Source: an uncultured Clostridia bacterium
GTDB lineage: Bacteria; Bacillota; Clostridia; Oscillospirales; Acutalibacteraceae
Direction: 5' to 3'
DNA: 11,051 nucleotides
NCBI GenBank assembly: GCA_946186535.1
Contig: CAMHNT010000054.1
Location: 1-11,051 of the forward strand
Shown here: positions 5,674-11,051 of the stretch, in pieces
How positions within the stretch are numbered: position 1 is the first letter of the stretch
Layout: each line of letters opens with the position of its first letter
The notes under the pieces: model-generated
Told to the model about the DNA's origin: nothing
Seen by the model: the letters and a program-made list of their open reading frames with translations, nothing else
Databases searched by the model: none
Program-made: the position numbers and the translations under genes

Positions 5674-6579
5674 TTATCTCATCAAATAAAACATAACGGC
5701 TTTCTGAGCATGAAGTCTGTTTTCTGCCTCTTCGAAAATCTCGTCTGCGTGCTTTTCGAAAACTTCGGCTGTGATTTCCTCGCCTCTGTGTGCAGGGAGA
5801 CAGTGAAGCACAACCGCATCTTCCTTAGCAAGACCCATAAGCTCATCGTTGATCTGATATCCTTCAAATGCCTTCGCTCTGATCTGAGCCTCTTCTTCCT
5901 GACCCATCGACGCCCATACGTCCGTGATAACAACGTCCGCATCAACAACAGCTTCCTTCGGAGTTCTGAACATCTGGAACTTGTCGCCGTACTCTTTCGC
6001 AAACTCAACTACTCTGCTGTCCGGCTCGTAATTCTCCGGGCAGGCAACCGAAATTGACATGCCTGTCTTCAGCGCACCTACAATAAGAGAGTTCATCATG
6101 TTGTTTCCGTCACCGATAAAACTCATCTTCAAGCCGTCGAGTCTGCCCTTGATCTCTCTGATAGTCATGAGATCCGCAAGAACCTGACAGGGGTGACAGA
6201 AATCTGTGAGACCGTTGATGATCGGAATCGAGCCGTACTCTGCGAGTGATTCAACTTCGCTCTGCTCAAACGTTCTGATCATGATACCGTCAAGGTAGCG
6301 TGAAAGAACTCTTGCTGTGTCTTCTACAGGCTCGCCTCTTCCTATCTGGGTGTTGTTGCTTGAAAGGAAAAGCGCTGAACCGCCGAGCTGGAACATACCG
6401 ACCTCAAAGCTTACTCTTGTTCTTGTGCTTGCCTTTTCAAAGATCATACCGAGAGTCTTTCCCTCAAGATATTTCTTTGCGATACCGTGCTTCTGCTCGT
6501 ACTTGAGCTGATCAGCAAGGTTGAGAACCTCGTTGATATCCTCGCTTGTCCAATCGAGGAGTTTCAATAAATGTTTCAT
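5674..6579 (-). CDS. argF: ornithine carbamoyltransferase
   Basis: A 301-residue cytosolic enzyme that makes citrulline from ornithine and carbamoyl phosphate, the sixth step of arginine biosynthesis. The carbamoyl-phosphate motif STRTR (51-55), HPCQ (129-132), FIGDGNNM (154-161), the ornithine-binding DVWASMGQE (220-228) and catalytic HCLPAHRGEE (259-268, with Cys260) are all present. Length and motifs are complete. The biosynthetic form (ArgF) is preferred because the neighbouring gene carries ArgD and no arcA or arcC is present, but a catabolic role cannot be excluded from sequence alone. The ribosome binding site is AAAGGA, 10 nt before the ATG. It lies 363 nt downstream of the YfhO-ArgD gene, separated by hairpin repeats. 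I found no confident promoter or ARG box, so it could depend on its own weak promoter or on read-through. Confidence 0.97.
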   Translation of the reverse strand: MKHLLKLLDWTSEDINEVLNLADQLKYEQKHGIAKKYLEGKTLGMIFEKASTRTRVSFEVGMFQLGGSALFLSSNNTQIGRGEPVEDTARVLSRYLDGIMIRTFEQSEVESLAEYGSIPIINGLTDFCHPCQVLADLMTIREIKGRLDGLKMSFIGDGNNMMNSLIVGALKTGMSISVACPENYEPDSRVVEFAKEYGDKFQMFRTPKEAVVDADVVITDVWASMGQEEEAQIRAKAFEGYQINDELMGLAKEDAVVLHCLPAHRGEEITAEVFEKHADEIFEEAENRLHAQKAVMFYLMR

Positions 6580-6782
6580 TTTTTATTCGTCCTTTCGTTT
6601 TTTTACTGTATCTCTCATTGCGAAGGGCAATGTCACTTCACTTATCGTTCTGTTAAAGTGATAAAACCGTAAGTATTCCCCCGGGGGGAGAACCACTGTC
6701 AGTAGGCTCACCCCCACCCGGACTCGGTTTTCAATAAATATATTTTAATTCACTATCAACATCACTATCAACAACTTAGGGA
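6580..6782. other. argF upstream region with several small hairpins
   Basis: No gene seen. It holds CATTGC-GAAGG-GCAATG (6616-6632), an inverted pair TCACTT/AAGTGA around 6638-6660, a GGGGGGAG..CTCaCCCCC imperfect hairpin (6683-6715) beside a CCCCCGGGGG palindrome (6678-6687), and a 12-bp tandem duplication of CACTATCAACA(T/A) at 6751-6774. No -35/-10 pair for argF could be supported. One of the hairpins could act as an attenuator in the argF leader, but that is only a possibility. Confidence 0.4.
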
Positions 6783-6794
6783 TAGCGAAGCTTG

Positions 6795-6920
6795 TTAAAG
6801 TTTTTGCCCAGCTTTTTTCAAAAAGCTGGCGGTTTCCAAAGGCAGCGCCTTTGGCGGGCTTTTAAGGGCAGAGCCCTTAACGGTATATTGCCATTCAAAA
6901 TTCCGTATTGCGGAATTTTG
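6795..6920 (+). repeat. four-hairpin repeat, copy A (downstream of the fusion gene)
   Basis: Four perfect hairpins in order: CCAGCTTTTT-TC-AAAAAGCTGG (6808-6829), CCAAAGGC-AGC-GCCTTTGG (6836-6854), TTAAGGGC-AGA-GCCCTTAA (6862-6880) and CAAAATTCCG-TATTG-CGGAATTTTG (6896-6920). It starts TTAAAGTTTTTGCC. The same series in the same orientation lies at 10790-10914. On the minus strand the first hairpin is followed by GCAAAAACTTT and could terminate the YfhO-ArgD transcript. Confidence 0.85.
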
Positions 6921-6942
6921 CTTAAGTTGTGAACAGTGTATT

Positions 6943-8133
6943 TTAATCATCTAAAGTTTCAAGAATCGTTCTCTCGAGAATATCGAGTCCCTCGTCAATA
7001 TCAAAATAGTCGATATTGAGCGGCGGAAGAAGTCTTATCAGGTTCTTCGCCGTGAGAACGAGCAGTCCGTTTTCGGCACACTTGTTTATGATCTCCTTTG
7101 CGTTGTCCTTTTCAAGAACAATGCCGATCATCAGTCCCAGACCCCTCACCTCTTTGACGCCCTTCATCTCAGAGATACGGGCTCTCATGTATTCGCCCTT
7201 TTCACGGACTTCGGCGAGGAAATCTTCTTCGGAAACTTTTTCGATTATCTTCAGCGCACCTGCGCAGGCAACCGGATTTCCTCCGAATGTCGTACCGTTT
7301 GATCCGACTGTCATTACGTCCTTCAGCTTCTCGCCGCACATACATGCCGACAGCGGAAGTCCGCCGCCGAGAGCCTTTGCGGAAGTAATGATATCGGGTG
7401 TTATTCCGTAATTCTCATAGCAGTAAAGCTTTCCCGTTCTTCCGACGCCCGTCTGGATTTCGTCGACGATGAGAAGAATATCACGCTTTTCGCAGAACTT
7501 TGAAAGCTCCGTCACAAATTCACGGTCAAGCGGATTTACTCCGCCCTCGCCCTGAACAAGCTCGATCATTACCGCGCATGTATCATCGGTAACCGTGTTC
7601 TTTACGCTTTCAATGTCGTTGGCATTCGCATAGCCGAAGCCCTCCGTGAAAGGCATGAAGTACTTGTGGAAAGCGTCCTGACCCGTTGCGGCGAGCGTTG
7701 TTATCGTTCGTCCGTGGAACGAGTTTTTAAGAGTCACGATGTGAGTGTGGCTGTCGCCGTACTTGTCGCTTCCGTACTTTCTCGCAAGCTTGATTGCGGC
7801 TTCGTTCGCTTCTGCACCCGAGTTTGCAAAGAATACCTTGCTGAAACCGGTCTTCATGCAGAGAAGCTCAGCAAGCTGAATTTGAGTCATGTTATAGTAT
7901 ATATTCGACGAATGCTGAACCTGGAGAAGCTGATTTTCAACCGCCTCGCTCCACTCTCCGTCGGCAAATCCGAGTGCGTTTACGCCGATACCCGAAGTAA
8001 AGTCGATATATCTCTTGCTGTCATAATCGTAAGCAGTTGCCCCGTAGCCTCTTTCGAGAATAACAGGAACACGGCTGTATACATGCATCATCGTCTGTTC
8101 TTCCGTCTGCTTTACGATATCGAACACGGACAT
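6943..8133 (-). other. argD: ArgD module of the fusion (class III aminotransferase)
   Basis: 396 residues from the internal ATG at 8133 to the stop, the usual length of a free-standing ArgD. In this numbering it shows FDIVKQTEEQ (4-13), typical of the ArgD N-terminus, NSGAEANE (104-111), FHGRT (139-143), VDEIQTGVGRTG (223-234) with Asp224, K253 for PLP in SAKALGGG, and TTFGGNP (281-287). All catalytic elements are intact. GGAGG occurs in the linker only 2 nt before the ATG, too close to be a good ribosome binding site, though it may be a trace of one. ArgD is a cytosolic enzyme, so the linker should lie on the cytoplasmic side of the membrane (inference). Confidence 0.93.
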
Positions 8134-10716
8134 ATCCTCCGGATTTTCATCGGAGCTTCCGTTCTGTTCATTGTTTCCGGAATTTTCATTGATGTTTTCG
8201 TTTTCGGAATCATCGCCGTCCGGAGCCGCCTGAACCTTTACCGCTGCAAGATAGATAACAAGAAGAAGCAGACATAATCCCGAAGCCAATCCGCCGTAAA
8301 TAATACCCGGGGTATGATAGTTGAAGCGTATTGTGCTGTTTGTGTCAGCCGGAACCTTTACCGCCATGAAACCGTAGTCGGCTTTGAAGATTTCCGTCTT
8401 CTCGCCGTTAACGTACGCTTTCCAGCCGCTGTTGTAAGGAACGGTGAAGAAAACGAACTCATCGTCGCTTCCGGTTTCTATCTTCGCTTCGAATCCGTTT
8501 TTGTCACGGCTGAACTCATAGCACGCGGAAGCCAGTCTGTCTTCGCAGAACCTGTAGTATTCTTCTTCGGTAAAGTCATAGTCGGCAGCCGTAACCTGCT
8601 CCATACCGAGAGCGGAGCATTCAAACATATCGTCGATATCCTCCGCAACATAAGCGTCAAGCATTACTATATGTCTGTACTGCACGGGAACGTCCTCGAA
8701 ATCCATTCCGGAAATGAATCTGTCATAGGTGAGTCCCATCGGGAGAACGTACTCGTTTTCATATATATCATATCCGTTTCGTGTATCGAGATACTTCCAG
8801 CCCGGCATATATGTTTCGCCGTCATTTTCGAACGAAACGGACGAGCCCTCGTGACTGAACATATATTTTACCGAAAACAGGCTTCTTAAGCCGTACATAC
8901 CCAAAGGGTAACTGCTGACCCCGTTTCTTTCAAGACCGATTCCCTTGAAAAATTTCTCGGTAGAACCGCCCGACGTATCGCTGAGGCACTCGAATCCCGG
9001 AATTCTCAGGAACATCGTGAGGTTTTCGTCATTCTTGAAGTAAACGCTGTCCTCGCCCGACGTTATCACATCGACAATATATTCGTTATTTTCCTCAATT
9101 GTCGGATAGTCGGTCGTTTCAAGGCTGTCGCTGTCATACATTTTATATGTAAAGTTTGAAAGAGTGACGATATCCGAGCGCCAGTCCTGAATGTCGTCGA
9201 TTCCGATACTGTCGCCTTTGTTCAGCATATTCATGCCGACAATATCATAGTTCTCTTCGCCGTCCTTTTTAGAAAGGACAAACGAAGACGCCATCGTGGT
9301 CATCACCGCAGCCGCCGTGATCAATGCGCCGAAACGCCTGAACGCAGTTTTTTTCTTCTTAAAGAGATATACAAAAACGGCGCACAGAACAAGATTTATA
9401 ACTGCAACGGCAATATACATCCAGAAATATTCCGACGAACCCTCAAGACCTATAACGGTCTTTTCGACATAGCCGTTCGTCGTTTTATTCGGAGTCAGAC
9501 CTATAATGACAGCCGTCAGTATAATGCCTGCCAGATTTGCTCCTATCGCCTTTTTCCATTTCGTCGACGGATCCTCAAGCGCAATGACCGAGCCGAGAGA
9601 CATAACGAGAAGGAGCATAAAGAACCAATGGACATAACCGGTTTCCATGAAAAGCCGGAACGAACTGTTCAGAACCGGCACAAACATGAACACTCCGCAG
9701 ACAGCGTAAAAAACACGGAGCCATTTGTTTCTGCGCTTGTTGAAAACAATCACAAACACGCCTGCCATGCCAAAAAGCGGCAGGAACGCAGCAGCCGAAG
9801 CCGCACCCGAATCGTATTCCGTTACATATATATTCGAGCCTGAAAGCTCGGGCGGAACGAAAAACGACACGATAAATCTGAAATAAACATAGGCGCTTTC
9901 ATAGACCCAATAGGACCAGCCCGTCATGGCGGAATCCGAAGCCAGCGTATTTCCCAGAGAATGATAAAACGCCGGAAGGAGAAGGAACGTTGCGACGCCT
10001 GCTCCCATAATGCCTTCGAAAATAATATATACGGCGTCCTTCGCAGGAGTTCTGTAGCTCTTCGCCGCCATTCTGACGATCCAATAAATGAGACAGAAAA
10101 CAATCTCCGCAGCGAAGAACCAGCAGTTCGTCACCGCACACACAAAAACCATAAACGCAAACCGACCCCGTTTGTTTTCATAAACAAAAAGATCGAGCGC
10201 CGCAAGCATAAGCGGAAAGAAGACAAGAACATCGATAAAATGGAACGCAAGTCCGTAAACCGCAAATCCCGAGAAAGCATAGATCATCGAGCCTATCACG
10301 GCATTGTTCTTGTCCTTCGTGTACCTTTTCAGAAAGAGGTACGCATTGAGCGACGAGAAACCGAATTTCAGAATCGTCATCGGTCCCAAAAGATACGGTA
10401 TCGCACCCACCGGGAACAGAACCATCAGCCAGAAGAACGGACTTCCGAGGTTGTAGCAGCTGAAGCCACCGACGAAGGACGTTCCGAAATCGGAATACCA
10501 GTTCCATCCAAGCTCACCGTTTTTTATCGCCTCGCTCATCAGCTGATAAACGGGTATGACCTGAACATTATATTCACCGGTATAGAGAAACAGACCGTGA
10601 TCTTTTATTATACACGGAACTATAAAGACTGCGGCAATCACCGCACCCCACAAAAAAGCTTTCAAAGCGTAATGCTGCTTTTTCCTTTCATGAGGCTTTA
10701 AAGCAGTCGCTTCCAT
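6943..10716 (-). CDS. argD: YfhO-like membrane protein fused to acetylornithine aminotransferase
   Basis: One uninterrupted 1257-residue ORF. I start it at the ATG at 10716 because GGGGAG lies 6 nt upstream; the ORF is open to 10767. Residues 1-~826 are a YfhO/GT-C-like polytopic membrane protein: a basic N-terminus, TM1 about 18-38, then GEYNVQVIPVYQ (47-58) and GELGWNWYSDFGTSF in the first loop, about 13-14 hydrophobic segments up to residue 482, a soluble region (about 485-800) and a last membrane segment (about 804-827). Residues 827-861 are an acidic Asn/Glu/Ser-rich linker. Residues 862-1257 are a full ArgD with NSGAEANE, FHGRT, VDEIQTGVGRTG, and the PLP lysine in SAKALGGG. YfhO proteins are thought to be glycosyltransferases decorating envelope polymers; ArgD makes N-acetylornithine. 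It lies next to argF. The odd point is the fusion. A loss of the stop codon between two adjacent genes is the simplest origin. Confidence 0.88.
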   Translation of the reverse strand: MEATALKPHERKKQHYALKAFLWGAVIAAVFIVPCIIKDHGLFLYTGEYNVQVIPVYQLMSEAIKNGELGWNWYSDFGTSFVGGFSCYNLGSPFFWLMVLFPVGAIPYLLGPMTILKFGFSSLNAYLFLKRYTKDKNNAVIGSMIYAFSGFAVYGLAFHFIDVLVFFPLMLAALDLFVYENKRGRFAFMVFVCAVTNCWFFAAEIVFCLIYWIVRMAAKSYRTPAKDAVYIIFEGIMGAGVATFLLLPAFYHSLGNTLASDSAMTGWSYWVYESAYVYFRFIVSFFVPPELSGSNIYVTEYDSGAASAAAFLPLFGMAGVFVIVFNKRRNKWLRVFYAVCGVFMFVPVLNSSFRLFMETGYVHWFFMLLLVMSLGSVIALEDPSTKWKKAIGANLAGIILTAVIIGLTPNKTTNGYVEKTVIGLEGSSEYFWMYIAVAVINLVLCAVFVYLFKKKKTAFRRFGALITAAAVMTTMASSFVLSKKDGEENYDIVGMNMLNKGDSIGIDDIQDWRSDIVTLSNFTYKMYDSDSLETTDYPTIEENNEYIVDVITSGEDSVYFKNDENLTMFLRIPGFECLSDTSGGSTEKFFKGIGLERNGVSSYPLGMYGLRSLFSVKYMFSHEGSSVSFENDGETYMPGWKYLDTRNGYDIYENEYVLPMGLTYDRFISGMDFEDVPVQYRHIVMLDAYVAEDIDDMFECSALGMEQVTAADYDFTEEEYYRFCEDRLASACYEFSRDKNGFEAKIETGSDDEFVFFTVPYNSGWKAYVNGEKTEIFKADYGFMAVKVPADTNSTIRFNYHTPGIIYGGLASGLCLLLLVIYLAAVKVQAAPDGDDSENENINENSGNNEQNGSSDENPEDMSVFDIVKQTEEQTMMHVYSRVPVILERGYGATAYDYDSKRYIDFTSGIGVNALGFADGEWSEAVENQLLQVQHSSNIYYNMTQIQLAELLCMKTGFSKVFFANSGAEANEAAIKLARKYGSDKYGDSHTHIVTLKNSFHGRTITTLAATGQDAFHKYFMPFTEGFGYANANDIESVKNTVTDDTCAVMIELVQGEGGVNPLDREFVTELSKFCEKRDILLIVDEIQTGVGRTGKLYCYENYGITPDIITSAKALGGGLPLSACMCGEKLKDVMTVGSNGTTFGGNPVACAGALKIIEKVSEEDFLAEVREKGEYMRARISEMKGVKEVRGLGLMIGIVLEKDNAKEIINKCAENGLLVLTAKNLIRLLPPLNIDYFDIDEGLDILERTILETLDD

Positions 10717-10789
10717 TAACAACTCCCCATTCATAAACAAAGCCGGAATTATGAATTTCAGGAACAAAAAGATTTTTAAAAGAGGACCA

Positions 10790-10914
10790 TTAAAGTTTTT
10801 GCCAAGCTTTTTTCAAAAAGCTTGCTTAGTCCAGAGGCAGCGCCTCTGGTGGGTTTTTAAGGGCAAAGCCCTTAACATCTCGTTACTCCTAAAAATGCCG
10901 CATTGCGGCATTTT
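10790..10914 (+). repeat. four-hairpin repeat, copy B (upstream of the fusion gene)
   Basis: Same order and orientation as copy A: CAAGCTTTTT-TC-AAAAAGCTTG (10803-10824), CCAGAGGC-AGC-GCCTCTGG (10831-10849), TTAAGGGC-AAA-GCCCTTAA (10857-10875) and AAAATGCCG-CATTG-CGGCATTTT (10892-10914). Differences from copy A in the stems are paired, so base pairing is kept. It lies 74 nt upstream of the fusion gene start codon. I found no convincing -35/-10 pair between it and the start. Confidence 0.85.
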
Positions 10915-10931
10915 ATAAAAACTTTCATATA

Positions 10932-10991
10932 AGGGGACGCTCTCTGCCAGAGCGTCCCCTCTCCAAAAACAGTCCCCCGGACTGTTTTTGG
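10932..10991. repeat. two adjacent long perfect hairpins
   Basis: AGGGGACGCTCT-CTGCC-AGAGCGTCCCCT (10932-10960, 12 bp) and CCAAAAACAGTCC-CCC-GGACTGTTTTTGG (10963-10991, 13 bp). They are separated by 2 nt. Neither has a T tract directly after it, so they are not typical terminators. They continue the repeat-rich region after copy B. Confidence 0.75.
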
Positions 10992-11027
10992 ATTCACCCC
11001 TTGCAGAGGGCTGAACGCTAAGGATTT

Positions 11028-11045
11028 CGCCGTCTGCGGACGGCG
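11028..11045. repeat. perfect hairpin at the window edge
   Basis: CGCCGTC-TGCG-GACGGCG, a 7-bp stem with a 4-nt loop. The flanking GGCGACC is the complement of the GGTCGCC direct repeats at 5228 and 5340, so it may be the edge of the same repeat family, cut by the window end. Confidence 0.55.
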
Positions 11046-11051
11046 ACCAAA

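Noticed and set aside
8314..8889. Long plus-strand ORFs antisense to the fusion gene (also 7666-8277 and 9961-10701)
   Set aside because: They are frame shadows of the well-supported minus-strand gene, with no ribosome binding site or recognisable domain.

Overview
The window looks like chromosomal DNA from a low-to-moderate GC Firmicute, most likely a Clostridia member of the Ruminococcus/Oscillospiraceae type. This is inferred from strong AGGAGG-type ribosome binding sites, TTGACA/TATAAT promoters, AT-rich intergenic DNA, a DUF6514-like small protein, a LytTR regulator, a Clostridia-style YfhO membrane protein and abundant hairpin-rich intergenic repeats. I could not run any database search, so the taxonomic call is inference. 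All genes but one lie on the minus strand.

Layout. (1) 105-830 (-): a LytTR response regulator whose receiver has Gly at the phospho-Asp position. It is divergent from 1018-1248 (+), a 76-residue DUF6514-like protein with its own extended -10 promoter and terminator. (2) 1249-2168: a gene-free repeat region with a decayed hairpin repeat and about four and a half tandem copies of a ~107-bp unit. (3) 2169-4946 (-): three separately promoted genes. cysK (cysteine synthase) has a consensus promoter with a perfect 8-1-8 palindrome at its start point. thrH is a phosphoserine phosphatase/homoserine phosphotransferase. The third is a DUF4037-type nucleotidyltransferase. (4) 5003-5673: an inverted single copy of the ~107-bp repeat, then a GC-rich hairpin mosaic. 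The repeats on both sides of the cysK-thrH-nucleotidyltransferase block are arranged as mirror images (A-B ... B'-A'). (5) 5674-6579 (-): argF, ornithine carbamoyltransferase, with a strong terminator. (6) 6580-6942: hairpin repeats. (7) 6943-10716 (-): one uninterrupted ORF that joins a full YfhO-like polytopic membrane protein to a complete acetylornithine aminotransferase (ArgD) through an acidic Asn/Glu/Ser linker. (8) 10768-11051: a second copy of the hairpin repeat, followed by three more perfect hairpins.

Metabolic reading. argD and argF carry out two steps of arginine biosynthesis and sit next to each other in transcription order. The unusual point is that ArgD is the C-terminal part of a membrane protein. 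ThrH can supply serine by its phosphoserine phosphatase activity, and CysK uses O-acetylserine derived from serine, so the middle block is loosely serine-to-cysteine themed. Each of those genes has its own promoter.

The observations I rank highest are the YfhO-ArgD fusion, the compensatory base changes in the hairpin repeat copies that flank it, the tandem/inverted ~107-bp repeat family, the phospho-site-less LytTR regulator and the Rrf2/CymR-like operator on cysK.
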